DNA of 64,000 nucleotides, taken from the NCBI RefSeq assembly GCF_004798865.1, contig NW_025335468.1:877472-941471 (forward strand), given 5' to 3'. The DNA is from Varanus komodoensis. Taxonomy: Eukaryota > Chordata > Lepidosauria > Squamata > Varanidae. The notes beneath the pieces are model-generated. The model searched no databases, was not told where the DNA came from, and saw only the letters and a list, made by a program, of their open reading frames with translations. Shown here piece by piece: positions 33,241 to 45,362 of the stretch. The position numbers were made by a program, and so were the translations under genes. Each line of letters opens with the position of its first letter. The first letter of the stretch is position 1.

Positions 33241-35561
33241 GTCAACACATTCATTGAGCTCTGAGCCACAACTCCCAGATTTCCTTCTTGGTAGGAAGGA
33301 CTCATCTGGCAGTGCCCATGTTTTCCTCACAGTACACACATGCAGAAAGGAAATGACTTGTCAAAGACACACAGGAAAAGATCTGACATTCCAGGTGGCT
33401 TTGTTTCCATATTCTTTGCTCCTGCCCTTACCCACATAACCATTTCTATCCCACTTTGGTTTTCATTGACTAGGTAGTCACAAGTGGCTTCCTGCTCCAT
33501 CACAATGCAATTATCCCTTTTGTTTTAGTAGCCACCTAAATCCCTTGTTGATAAGTGCAATTTTCTACAAATCTACTCAGCCATAATTCCCAGGAAGTTC
33601 AGTTGGGTAGCCCTCCAAGTTACTATTGACAGAAATGCCGCCAAAAGCCATTCTACCTACCCCACTACCATCTCCACACTGGTCCTTCATCCTGTCCATA
33701 CCTCTCTTTGGACACAGTTGCTCCCCATATCTTTCTGAGATATATTTCCGCCACGTGCTTCTTGGTCACATTCCCTTTCATCTGTGCCAAAGTCTATTAT
33801 TCCTGTTATTTCCCTCTTTGTTGGTCTTTTGGCTTTCACTCCACTGCAGAGTCTCAGCAGTGGGGTAAAAGACATTGATTCCAAGAGTTTACCTTGCTTA
33901 GCTTGACATGATGGAGCAGGTCTCTAGAGCAGAATGTACCTTGACCATTCTTCCTTCACCAGAAGAGTTCTGAAGTCATCACTCTGTATTAGAACACAGA
34001 ACTTACCCAGCATCATATTCTGACCCAGATAAATGCTAGTCCTTTCTGATAATTCAAGGCCAAATCTAGTTTAATGTCTGGTGTTCATGAAAGAACTCTT
34101 GAAAGTTCCATGACTGTAACTATTTGGGTGAAAATAGATCAGAATGATTAGCCATGAAAGCTTTACCAAAGGATAGTCTCAAAAGCAGAATGTTTGATTC
34201 ACCCTGGAACTTTTTAATAAGTGAATTCCTGGGAAAGTTCTGCAGTTAACCATTTCTACTACACTTGCCTAGGACCTATGTTGCCATGAGGTCATTTCGA
34301 AAAGCACATTCAGGTATGAGATATTACAATCATCTCTGTGGCACTGCAGTCAACATTCCCACTGCAAAGAGACTTTGATACAGAGAGCAAGCAGGTTCAA
34401 AGCCTTAAACGGGAAGTTTTCATTTGCATATAAGGTCCTGGAGCTCCACACTGAGTCTGCCCCCATTAGACTCTGCCCTACTTTCTTACCTTAATAACAT
34501 TAAAATAGTAGTATGATGCAGTGGGGGAGTTAGGTTCCAGCCTTCACTCTGATCCTAAATTATGATTCCCAACCCAGTCAATTAGTAGCAGTTAATTAGC
34601 TGGAGAAGATACTGGTCCCCAGCAACTACCACTGACCCCCATTTCAGTTTCAGGAGATGCTAGGACTGAAATAATGTGATAGCTTATCATTAAGTGCAGT
34701 GCCCTATTGAGTAGCAACTTGTCAGACTATCAGGTTTATGGGCTACCGTTCCGCAGCATGAATCTAACACACGAAGGTGAAGCACAGAGCCTGCAGGCAG
34801 CAACAGGAGATACTGTCAGCAATACACTAGAAAGGCCCTATCAATCAGCACTGTATGGCAGCAACAAGAGAAAGAAATGTGAGGAAATGCTATGGAAGAG
34901 CAGGGTGAGCAGAGGAAGCGAAATGAAAAATTCATGTTCATTGAAGAACAAAGAGAGTAGAGTCCTGAGAGTGAAGAATGCTAATGAAGCCCACCAACTT
35001 CAGCTCTTGGCCAAAACTTTTCAATTCCTTCTCATCCCTTGTTCCACATTTTATAAAACACCTTCGTCTGATTAGAGCAACCCATCCAATATAATCCCTG
35101 CAGTCCATTGGTAGAGCTATCATCACTTTCACAGAATGGTAGTACACGAGTGCCCAGGACAGTCTGTCAGGCTGATTAACAGTGGGTATAATTTGGGAAG
35201 TGCAAGTTTGAAGAAACGGATGGTCCTTCTTGTGGTCTAGATGGACCACAGGCTGCTGCCACTGAGATAGATGGCAGAGGACCTGAGCAGAAGCTGGCTG
35301 GATAAACCAAGGTATTTCACAGTGCAGTGCAGTCAGGGTTCATGTATGAGGACTGCCTACTGTATACTTGGGTGCAGCTAAGAAGGGGGACACGCATTCA
35401 TCATCTGTTATGTTAAGAAGAAGACACCATTCTGAACCTTGGCCACTCGAGTCCTCTAGAAGCACCATGGTTGCATCTTCATTTTGCAAACTGGGCCCCA
35501 GCTCCTTCATCACTTGGCCACTCTGTCCCTCTCTCTCCTCCTCCTCAGTCACTGCTTAGTA
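33241..35561. other. Unassigned sequence
   Basis: A weak minus-strand MIR-like piece lies near 33335-33385 ('aaatgacttgtcaaagacac'). The 122-codon frame at 34707-35075 has no domain. Confidence 0.4.
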
Positions 35562-35989
35562 CAGAGGTTCCCCCTGCCTCTTTTGGGTTGATGGGCACAC
35601 CTGTAACTTTGAGACTGTTGTGGGCACTCACATGCAACAGTTGACAGAGGAGACGTCCATTCAGAAAATTCTCGCCACGATGAGCATGGCCAGTCACAAA
35701 ACACTCATTTCCCAGAAGGCAAACTGGAAAGGCTTAAAGAGTAACTTGTCCAACAACCAAAGTACAAAGCAGAGGTGGGCCTGAGCAACAGAACACAACA
35801 CCATACTTTTGATCCAAAATAAAGATGGTGCTAGAAGAAGCATTTGTTCTGTAGCATGGCAGCATCACAGTAAAAAACAATAATTAAAAAAAAAAGCTTA
35901 AGAAAGGGTGGGAGCTTTGCGGGTGCCAAGAGAGGCATCTGTAGGCGCACCTGGAATCCCCAGGCTTAGCGGCACGGTCTGCACCTTTG
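35562..35989. mobile_element. Possible non-autonomous hAT-like element
   Basis: The left end reads cagaggttccccctgcctc and the right end (reverse complement) caaaggtgcagaccgtgcc, a loose terminal match. The right part has 'ggtgggagctttgcgggtgc' and 'tctgtaggcgcacctgga', words of a dispersed squamate repeat I recognise. I see no clear 8-bp target duplication, so the boundaries are tentative. Confidence 0.35.
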
Positions 35990-36039
35990 CAAGAGCTGCC
36001 ACTACTATGGCAGTGGATTGCTACAAGGAGGAACCATAA

Positions 36040-36225
36040 GACAGGGCAGAGCACATTGTTTGCATGCAGACAGGCTGAGGTCCAGTTCCGGGCATCTCTA
36101 GTTAAAAAGATCTGCTAGCCAGTGGCAGGAAAGCTGTCCTCTCAGGATCCATGAAAGCCAGCGCCATTCCAGAAGACAATGCTGGGCAACTGACCTGAGA
36201 TGAGATAGCTTACTCTATTCCTTGC
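36040..36225 (+). mobile_element. tRNA-derived SINE, degraded
   Basis: 'gcagagcacattgtttgcat', 'gaggtccagttccgggcatc' and 'atctctagttaaaaag' follow the SINE order seen at 28763. The 3' third is poorly preserved. It lies 50 bp after the possible hAT-like element. Confidence 0.6.
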
Positions 36226-36671
36226 TGCTTGGGCAGCATGAAGCAAGGGTTATAATTTTATGTGACAGGCTGTCTAGCAGATAAAAGGAGAACATTTATT
36301 TCCTTGCAATCTATGCCAGAGATTCTCAGATTTTGTCAGTGAGCTTTCCTGAGTAAACAACAGTTTGAACTGCCCTGAAATGTAATGCAGCTTAATAATT
36401 TTAAGCAACTTAAGGCACAGTTTGATAGTGGTTTTTTTTCATTTTGCAATTCATACATTTCCTGTGTATTAACTGGTTGCTATACCAATTCACACATCTT
36501 GGTTTTTTCCTAAATGAAACCTTTATACAACCTAGGAGCAGTGTTCAGAAACTTTTGGTCACTTGGCCCTCATGTGCTACAAAAGCATTTCAGCTGAGAG
36601 ACAGGAAATAGATTTCTCTCTGGCTCTTCCTCTGAACAGAGAGTAAGCAATTTACTTGTAGGCTAGGCTAA

Positions 36672-36765
36672 GGCTGCAATCTTGTATACCCTTATTTGAA
36701 AGTAAGGCCCATTGAACAAAGTGAGAGCTTCTTTCAGGTAAACTGGCATAAGACTGAGCTCTACC
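36672..36765 (+). repeat. Dispersed 'ttactcccaagtaa' type repeat
   Basis: 'ggctgcaatcttgtataccc', 'gaaagtaaggcccattgaac', 'gcttctttcaggtaaactgg' and 'cataagactgagct' match this family well. Confidence 0.65.
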
Positions 36766-37754
36766 TTTCCAAATCATCCTAGAAGCAAGAGCTATTAATT
36801 GCTAAGCAAAATAGAATTTCTTCGTTAGATGAAAAATGCATGTCCACATTGCATGGCTGGCAGAGCTATAATTAATGATAACTTGACAACTAAATACATG
36901 GTGGAATTCAGATAGCTGGGCTACCAAACTGAAAACAGTATCACCTGCATGGGTTCAGGATTTTATCTCCAGGATCCTAGTACTTGTGATGACTTGCTTG
37001 TCCCTGGATCTAGCAGAACGCTCACAACAATAAATATAAAATATGACTTACTGTGACATTTATAAACCCTAAACTCAGAAGTCAAATCTCTTTCCTCACT
37101 GTTATTTCTTTTACAAAGAAAGGTTGTGTTGTATTTGGTAGATAGTAATGGTTCTATTGTAAGATTATTCCATGTCTACAGGCTTTAGCATCTGTTTGTA
37201 TTATATCCAGCTTTCACTTTAAATCATGTGATTTTTAAAGATCAGCGCTTACTGTAACTGAGATTGCTGTGCTTAAATCAAGACATCATTTTAATTAAAA
37301 ACCTTTCATTTAAATATTTTAAACAATTTCTTAACATTCTGCTGCCTGCTCCTGTCTTCAAATTGAGAAAAAAGAAAATGTAAGGAAAGACGGGGGGAGG
37401 GCCCCTATGGAAGCACCATGTGTGCCAACAAAACTAAGGATTTGAGCTTGTGCTTTTCCTCAACACTTCCAGGTAACACTAAGAGGAGGGGCACAAACCT
37501 CGTACTTCTATGCTGGCCTCACTGGCAAGGGTGTGTTGCATCCAGTAATGTTATTTCGCTGCTGAAGACGGCTGCCTCCCTCTGTACAACTGAGAGGCAG
37601 GCAGTCCCCCTGCAGCTCCCACCCCACAAAACTACTCCAGAGGGCTGGGAAATCCTCTGAAACCAATTTTTAGGTGGCACAGAGGGCTGCAAGGGGAGAA
37701 AATCCTGCCACATGAATGGACTTATGCTATTGCAACATTGGTTTGACCCCATAT

Positions 37755-37905
37755 TGATTTGTTTCATTTTATCCTACCCTCCTTCCATAGAGCTCAGGGC
37801 AGCCTACATGGTTTTTATAGGCGCACCTACATTATCCTCATAACAACTCTAGGCATAAGTAGGTTAGGAAAGATAATTACTGGTCCAAGGTCAACTGGAG
37901 AGCTC
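37755..37905 (-). mobile_element. CORE/MIR-like SINE, 3' part, split copy
   Basis: On the plus strand 'cctaccctccttccatagag', 'catcctcataacaactctag', 'gtaggttaggaaag' and 'actggtccaaggtcaac' are the minus-strand SINE read backwards. The matching 5' part appears at about 38185-38232 ('ttgaaacctggtctccctag'), about 280 bp further on. Confidence 0.6.
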
Positions 37906-38184
37906 TTATCATCTGGTCTTGATGGGCTTGGATAACTCCTCAGAAATGGTTGGCCAACAGCAAGAACCGGCAAGTAGCTGTCATAAAACTTCAGAAGGCT
38001 TCTGTACCTTGCTGAGACAACAACTCTTATCAGATGAGTATGACCCCTGGCTAGCAGCTATCTGTACAGGATTCTGAAAACCCCTGCTGTGCCTCATGTG
38101 ATTTGGATCTAGAAGTAAGTGTTACTACTGCAACCAGGTTCTCTTAAGGGAAGCTTGAGCTATAACAAGTCAAGAAATTTGTGG

Positions 38185-38232
38185 CTGAGTATAGATTTGA
38201 AACCTGGTCTCCCTAGGTCTGTTCTGATACTC
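38185..38232 (-). mobile_element. CORE/MIR-like SINE, 5' part of the split copy
   Basis: 'gatttgaaacctggtctccc' followed by 'taggtctgttctgatactcc' is the tRNA-like end of the same minus-strand SINE. About 280 bp (37906-38184) separates it from the 3' part and looks inserted. Confidence 0.5.
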
Positions 38233-38237
38233 CAACT

Positions 38238-38330
38238 TCAACTTGTTTTTTCTGTTTTTTGTAAATTGTCCAGAGACTTTTAGTATCGGGGTGGCATATA
38301 AAATAATAATTAAAAACAAAACAACGGAAC
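38238..38330 (+). mobile_element. LINE-type 3' tail fragment
   Basis: 'ttttttgtaaattgtccaga', 'ttagtatcggggtggcatat' and 'aaaataataattaaaa' resemble the 3' stem and tail of squamate LINEs. No coding remnant is seen. Confidence 0.45.
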
Positions 38331-38586
38331 ACAACTCTGCCACCACACTTGCCCTCGGGCATGCTCATGTTTGTCAGCATCTCTCTAGGAAGTCCCTGCC
38401 CCACAGGATGCAGTTACGTTCCTTTCCTGCTTCCAGATTTCCCATGGGTAAGCTGGTTGACCTTTGTGTGAACTAGATGGATCTCGATCTGATTCAGTAC
38501 AGTTCTTAGGGTTTTATGTTCATTTAGAGAACTGCTATTCCATTTGTCCTGAAAAATTTCTCAACATCTACAACAGAGTTAAGTTT

Positions 38587-38600
38587 AAAAAAAAAAAAAA
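38587..38600. repeat. Poly-A run
   Basis: A run of 14 A. No retroposed gene is recognised upstream of it. Confidence 0.9.
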
Positions 38601-41600
38601 CTGCTGAGGTTCCCCTTCCCCTTGAAACTCTGAAATCATAGAACTATGAAGAGCCCAAATATTGCAAATAGGGGTTTCAGCAAAAAAACAAAAGTTGAAT
38701 TCCCAGCATGCTGGGGAAACAGTGAGAACAGTGAGCACTTTAAATTTATTTTATAGTGTAGACGTGTCTTTAGTTTTGGCTATGATCATTTGCACTGGTA
38801 CATTTATATATCAAAACTGCAATGGCTGCCAACAATTCCAAGAAAGAAAGCTGGACATAAAGAGCTGTTGCAGTGTTATCACAAATCAAAATCAAGACAC
38901 AGTATAATTCACAAAGATGTGAGCACTTTTATGACCAACAGAAGCTCAACAATAAAGGTTTCATCTAATCTTTCCTCTATCTACCAGCAGACGAAAACCA
39001 GCTACTGCAAATATCAGTATATACAGTTGTGCAATTTTTATATAGTAGTTGTCTGGGTTTTGAAGCTGCCTTAAAATAACCCATGAAGAGGGTTGTTAGC
39101 AACTGTTCCAGCAAAATGATAGCAGGGGAAATGACCAGGCAAGAACCTTGGCCTTAGAAAGCCCATCCACCCTTACACCCCCCCTCCCCCCGCCTGTTCT
39201 GAAAGTCTGGGCCATGGAATAGGCATAGTTTGGAAGATGAAGTTTTGAGAACAAAGTGTTGCAAAGGTCTCTACCCTTGTTGTGAAAGGGCAACATCTGG
39301 AAGTGCTCTGGCCAGGGGCAAAATGCAGCTTGTGGCAGGGGACAGCTGTTGGCAGAGAGGGAATGCTTTAGTCCCGCTCTTCATACAGCCTTGTGATAAA
39401 GGACAGACAGTAACTACATCAGTCCAAAGCCACAGACATGTGCCTATATGCATCTCCAGATGAAAAATGACATACGGCAGAAAACAATGGAGAGATAAGC
39501 AAGGCATGGGGCGAAAGGGAAGATGTGCAGAAACAAAGCAGAGGAAGGGGGACAGCAGAGATGGGCAGAGATGGGGCTTGTGGGCACGGCTTTGTTCTCA
39601 ACCAGACCCCTGAGATTCACCAGTCAGAGCCTGATGCAAATGGGCTAAACCAATGGAGTCAATTATTGGCTCTACCCCCACCCCCATGCCCAAAATCAGA
39701 TCTAGATTTGAGTGAATATAGTTTAAGGCAGGCCCCCCGCCCCCGGCAACCTTTCAGCCAGGAGGCACGTTTGGAATTTAAAACTTCATTGCAGGCATCA
39801 CCATAAAATGCTGCTATAGGGAACATAACCAGTCGCAAAATGCCGGGAGTGTTCCCAGTGATCAGCGTGTATATTCTCTTTCTTTCACACACACAGACAC
39901 AAACACTGACAACAATCCAGAAAGAGGGTGAGGGTAAAAATCAGAGCACCCACCCAAAGAAAGGGAAAGGGGGAAATGGCACATGCAAAGGAGGACAGAG
40001 TGGAACAATAAAAAGCCCAACTATGGGGCAAAAGGAAGTCCAGCCATAGAAGGGAGGAAGAAGCGGTGGCCAAAATCCAGTTAGGTGGTAGGAATGGGAG
40101 AGAAAGAGCTTTACTTAAAGCTGCAGCGATTCTCTTTTGCTTCTCTGTCCAGCACAGGAAGCACAAGAAAGGAAGTCTTTGCTTATGCCCTGTCATTTGC
40201 TCTTCTTTCTAACCCTGGTGGTGCTGTCTCCAAAGCAAAAGCCAAAGGAAAACATGGCATAGTGCTAGACAAAGGCAGGGGGAAGGAGAGTGTTTCCTGG
40301 AGGAATCCCCGGAGGCATCACATAGAGTAAGGCTGAATTAATAATCTAACGCAAACAATTGAAGTACTGGTTTGATTCTTTGCATTAGAACTGGCCTCCT
40401 CGGGTACTATTTTTGGCTAGAAAGGCAGGGCACAAGTTAAGTAAATTAATAAGTGACCAGCTGGACTGCATAAAGACCAGGTCAAAAACAAACAATGAAG
40501 GCTCAGATTTTACAGGTAAGCAATGCTGGGTATAGGCAATTAGCAAAAAACAAACCACTGGGGAGCCTTTAAAAAAATCAATTTTACTTACTATTGTTAG
40601 AGAAAGAGAGTCACAAATCCTTGCAAATCTGTTGCAGATCATGCAGAGATGCAGCAGTAGGTCAGAGTCTACTTTCTGCCACTCCTAGTGTGCAGGCTGC
40701 AGTGCTCATCCTCATGTTTAGGCTGCCCCTGGTCGTTTCAGGCTGTTCAGAGCCAGCTTGGAGGCCTGTCCTTCAGTGGGATGGGAGTTACTCTTGAACT
40801 CTTTGTGGAAGTTCCCATGGCCACATCCTCAAGCAGAGGTTGCAAGAGCGGGCACCTGTGCTGATTCATATATCCGTATAACTATATATCTCACCGTTCT
40901 GGCGGCTTTTATCTCTGCCAGCAGCAGGTCCTCTATAATGTCACTGGGCCTTTAATGGCCCATTTGGGATCAGCACAACACAACATATAACAGGGATAGC
41001 TGCCAAGTGTCACCCCTCCCCAGCTACTGTGGCGGTCACAGCTCAGCTCCGAGGGAAAATGGATTCTGAGGGGAGTAACGGATGATGTTAACATTCCAGG
41101 TAATCAAAAAGTGCTGGCGCTCCATCCCTGCAGGCCCTGATAGACAGCACTCTGCCACGGAGAGACCTCACTCCGTGACTAAAGATGCAGACTGACTCTG
41201 CTGAAAACAACGTTGGAGGGAATGACACAGGTACAACAGCTTTGTCTGCAGTGTTTGGTCTACTAAGGCTGGAGTAGGTATTCGGTGAGGGCAACATCGG
41301 ATGACGACTTCTGCACCTTTGTGCACTGAAGGAAGGAGTGGGCCATGAAGGCCGGGCAGAACGCGCAGTGAGATGCAGTCAGTTAATGGGCACTGTGTCT
41401 GTGGAAGCCGTTCCACACACGGGATGACATGGAGGCAAAGCCTAGTTTTGCACTGAAGGGACACTTGGTGAGCGGCACCACTCCGTCGTAGCTCCCCAAG
41501 GAGTGTGCCTGTACAAGAGTTTGCAACTCACGGGTTGCCCTGTTGGCACATTGCAGCTTTACTTGTATTCTGAGAACATCTTTGGCACACACTTACAATG

Positions 41601-42654
41601 AGAAGTGGCTCTAGGGTGGAAGAGAAGATCTGTACACAAGGCAGAAGGCAACCGAGTGTACAGCTGATGAGTACGATGATGGAAAAAGTGGGTGTCCAAG
41701 GAGAACAGAACAGCAGAAAGGTGGAAGTGGCGCAAGCCTTAGTTGCTCCAGAATGGCCTGCAGAGGCTGGTGGAAGAATTCTGTAGACATACCTGCCACA
41801 TTCTCTGCTTGCGGGAGCTGCAAGTCCAGCCCTCTCGGCTGGCAGATCATGACTCTGGTTTGAAGCACCATGCCATGATTCATTTACCAAGCTGAGCCTC
41901 TCATCAGTTTAGGCCTTTTCACCCAGGATGGTAATTGTTTCTGGCGGAGGCACGGTGCACGTGGTGGATGCATTGAGACGAGCACACATGATAAATAAGG
42001 CACTTGTTTATTCTCTCTTCCCTTCCCTCTCCGACTCTCTCAATAAATTTCTTTTATCTGCCGAAGCAGACAGAATCAGAGAGCGAGTGTGAGAGAGACA
42101 GCCGGCTCGGGGAGCCCGCAGAGGCCACCGCATGCCTGGGCACCAGATTTAGTGGCGGTCTGGTGATGTGATTTAGGTTAGTTGGCCTGCGTCCATTCAG
42201 TCAAGGAGGAATTAATTGTAATGTCAGACCCTCAGTGGTTCTGCAGCTACCTGACACCTAAGGAGGCCTGAGGGGCTAGGAAGCTGCAGTCTTCGCTCCT
42301 TTCTCCCATCCTTCCTCTCCAGCCCTCTCATTCAGCTGTATAATCTTTTGCAACAACAGGGAACAGGTTTAACATGGTGGGGGGGTTGCCTCACACCAGG
42401 CGCTCTGTGGATGGGGGATATCAGCTGCTGGGGCCGTGTGCCACTGATGGCGGTGGCCACTGCTGCACCCAGGCCCACACCCCGAGGCTGCCTTCTCCCA
42501 CAGACTGTCTGGCCTTTCCCCCATACTGGGAGGGGCACAGAGAGGGGGACTCATCCTACTGCACCTCTCCCAGTGGGGAATAGAAGCAGCACCCTAATCA
42601 GTGGGATCACCATGCTATCTCTGGTGGGACGCTAGAGTGTTGCCCTGGGATTGG
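38601..42654. other. Mostly single-copy sequence without genes
   Basis: C-rich text near 39171-39191 could form a minus-strand G-quadruplex. The stretch 42000-42240 has some CpGs and AT-rich words but no recognisable family. No gene is supported. Confidence 0.35.
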
Positions 42655-42800
42655 AGGGAGCTGGATTCTAGTCCCTGCCCAGCCACAAAGGGTGACTCAG
42701 AGCCTAATGAACCTCACAGGGTTATTGGAGGATAAAATAGAGAGAAGAAGGGGGAGGGAGAGATAAACTGTCTTGAGACCCTTACAGGAAGAAGCATAGG
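42655..42800 (+). mobile_element. CORE/MIR-like SINE, partial
   Basis: 'gagctggattctagtccctg', 'cacaaagggtgactcagagc', 'cctcacagggttattggagg' and 'ataaaatagagagaaga' follow the SINE order. The head is missing. Confidence 0.65.
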
Positions 42801-43024
42801 AATGTGGGTATGAATGAGTAAAATTCCTCTCCCTGCCTCCTTCCCAAGCTCCCAGTAGCTGGCAGGGCTGTGGAGAGAAGGGGAGGGTTCCAAGGACTCC
42901 AGATCTGATGGTGAATCCTCAGCCCCTTTCTCTGTGGGTTTCCTCTTTCTGAGAAACCCAAGCGCGACCTTCAGTCACACGTCCAGTACACAGAACCAAT
43001 AAGCACCTGTGGAAGCCTCCTCCA

Positions 43025-43135
43025 TCCTTGTGTAGTTTTGGACTACAACCCCCAACAGTCCTGACTGCCCATTGGCTAGCTGGAGCTGATGGGAATTACA
43101 GGCCAAATCATCTGGAGGGACAGGCTGCCTACCCA
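43025..43135. mobile_element. hAT-like palindromic MITE
   Basis: 'ttttggactacaacccccaa', 'gactgcccattggctagctg', 'gagctgatgggaattacagg' and 'ccaaatcatctggagggaca' give a nearly full copy, with the centre and right arm well preserved. Confidence 0.75.
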
Positions 43136-43469
43136 GGACCATGTTTCTCTAAAGTATGCTAAATTTGGTTCTGCACAAGCTCTTGTATGGAACTTAGTTG
43201 TTTAATGGGGATGGGGGACAGCCCATGACATTGTTAAAAGCTAAGACAGTTAACTGGGCTGTTTTCACGCTTTGCATCTGTAATTTATGAGGTGCTTCTT
43301 AAGAGTATTATGGTCAGGTCCTGCCGTAATATGACTGGAGCTGAAGGGCAGATCTCTGCCTCAATTCTCTGCACAAGTCTTTTGACCCCTTTGCCATGTG
43401 CGATGCGATGCTGGCACTGGCTCACGGGCAGTGTCCTCAAGTGACCCAGAAGGATGCCACTGTCTTCCT

Positions 43470-43560
43470 GAGGTGCAGGGAGGGAGAGGAGAACAGAGAT
43501 GGAGAGCAAGAGAGCGGAAAGGCAGGGAGAGGAAAGAGGTAAGGGGAGCAGCAGCAAAGC
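43470..43560. repeat. Purine-rich tract
   Basis: About 90 bases are dominated by G and A on the plus strand. Open frames across it are low-complexity and unsupported. Confidence 0.7.
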
Positions 43561-44197
43561 TGAGCAGCCTGAGACAGCTGCTATTTTTCAGCAGCACTTT
43601 CATCAGTATTCAATGCTACTTGGTTTTTTGATGGAATATAATTTCATTTTACTGCCTCGTATTGATGCCTGGATTACCTGCTTCATTAGTTCTGCAAAAG
43701 CTTAGTTCTGGATTTGCTAGTCATTGCCGCCATGTACAACTGACTGTCAACTAGATGTCATTTCAGAATGTCTCTTGTTACCCAATAGTCCCTTAAAGAG
43801 CATCTCACATAGCTAGATTCATCCTTACATACATCTTTGCAAGCAAGTGGTGAAGAAAGGCAATACAGAACACTTGTAGATCCCTATTGTGTCTTCTGAG
43901 ATGCAACTATTCTTGCTTTCTCATGCATACAGTTACCATCAGACAGTAGCCACTACATACATTAAAATTTGCACCTGCTTCACCAGTGCCAATGCCAATA
44001 CCGTGTTTACGTTGCAGTCCCCTCTCCAGAGCACAGTGTGCATATATTCATCCGTTTAATGAAATCTGAAAGCTGCATCAGGAGAATTAAGGAAGTCTCC
44101 ATACAGTAGGTTTGCTAATTGTGCTTAATTTATTTTGAATCTGCTAGTCATGGGAATGGGCAAGAGCTGTGTTGACAGTGAAAACTGTATTCAGCCC

Positions 44198-44325
44198 TAT
44201 TCTGTCTTCACTTTCAGACAGACTTTCTGTCTTTACAGCCATGGAAAGGCTGTTCTGTAAAGACTTTCTGTCTTCACAGAACTTTCTGTCTGTACACTTC
44301 CTGTCTTTACAGCCATGGAGATGTG
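44198..44325. repeat. Irregular minisatellite, 'actttctgtct' units
   Basis: The word actttctgtct (with variants) recurs at about 44222, 44263 and 44281, with related words at 44200 and 44299. Two units share the extension 'ttacagccatgga'. The unit spacing is irregular. Confidence 0.8.
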
Positions 44326-44987
44326 TCTGGCCAGTTGTCTTCCCCTCCTTCACGCAGATCAAGGTAAAGGTGTTCTAACTAAAAGTCCTTCCTATGTTAA
44401 AGCTGACCAGCTAGGCTGGCTTTGAGTTGCAGTAGAAGGGCTTTGAGGAAGTCAATAACAAAAGACACAAAGTTAGAAGAGTAGCCATTAGGGAAATGTT
44501 GCTTAATCATACTAAGTTGATTCCAAAGTCAAACCAAAAATGCGTCCTCCCTTTCAAACCGAAAAGAGCTAACTCCAGCTTCAGAGTGGAGCATGGGACA
44601 GTTGCCTGAAACATCTGACGCGTCTCACTTAGTCCACTCTCTTCACCTGATCCTGTGGAATTGGACTGTGCCCATCTCAGTCTGTTCACCAGAATCTCCC
44701 ACAGAGCTTGAAACGATCTGGTTCTCCACAACTACCTGATTTATCTCTTGGACCATTGATCTTGGCATTTCAGCTATGAATTCAAACTCTTTGTCCTCTC
44801 CTTCTGAATCAGAATCCAATTCAATGACCTTTGAAAACTGTTATTGGAAGAGGAGTGGTCCTGGTTCCTACAGTGGACTAGAAACTTCATTTAAAAAAAG
44901 AAAAGCAAATGCAGAATTTTGGGAAACTAAAATGAGCCCCATGTTATACTATAGCCAAGGGAAGGAATACATGCAGTCAAAGTGCAG

Positions 44988-45185
44988 TGCAGTGGTTAGA
45001 GTGTTGGACTGCAGATCTGAGAGATCTTCTCATCCAGGAAGCTCACTGGATGACTTTGGGCCAGTCACTCTCAGCTTAACCTACCTCACAGGGTTGTTGT
45101 TGTGAGGATAAAATGGAACTACATAAGTTATCTTGGGTTCCTCACTAGAGGAAAAAAAGCATGATACAGATGCAGTGTAATAATA
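44988..45185 (+). mobile_element. CORE/MIR-like SINE, near full length
   Basis: 'gtgcagtggttagagtgttg', 'gactgcagatctgagagatc', 'atgactttgggccagtcact', 'ctcagcttaacctacctcac', 'agggttgttgttgtgaggat' and 'tatcttgggttcctcactag' give the full element in order. A tail of aataataa words follows at 45179-45195. It is one of the best-preserved SINEs here and abuts the next SINE. Confidence 0.9.
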
Positions 45186-45195
45186 ACAACATAAT

Positions 45196-45362
45196 AACGC
45201 TGTGGAGGAGCAGCAGCTTTACCTGCAAGAGCCACTAGGTTTAATCCCTGGTATCTCCAGGTAGAGCTGGGAAGATTCTGTCTGACACCCTGGAGAGTGA
45301 CTGCTGATCCTGAACCAGAAGGGTCTGATTTGGTATAAAGCAGCTCCCTACATTCTTGACAT
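45196..45362 (+). mobile_element. tRNA-derived SINE, degraded
   Basis: 'aggtttaatccctggtatct', 'ccaggtagagctgggaagat', 'accctggagagtgactgctg' and 'tttggtataaagcagctccc' match the 28763 SINE in order. It sits directly after the CORE-like SINE, probably inserted near its tail. Confidence 0.75.
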
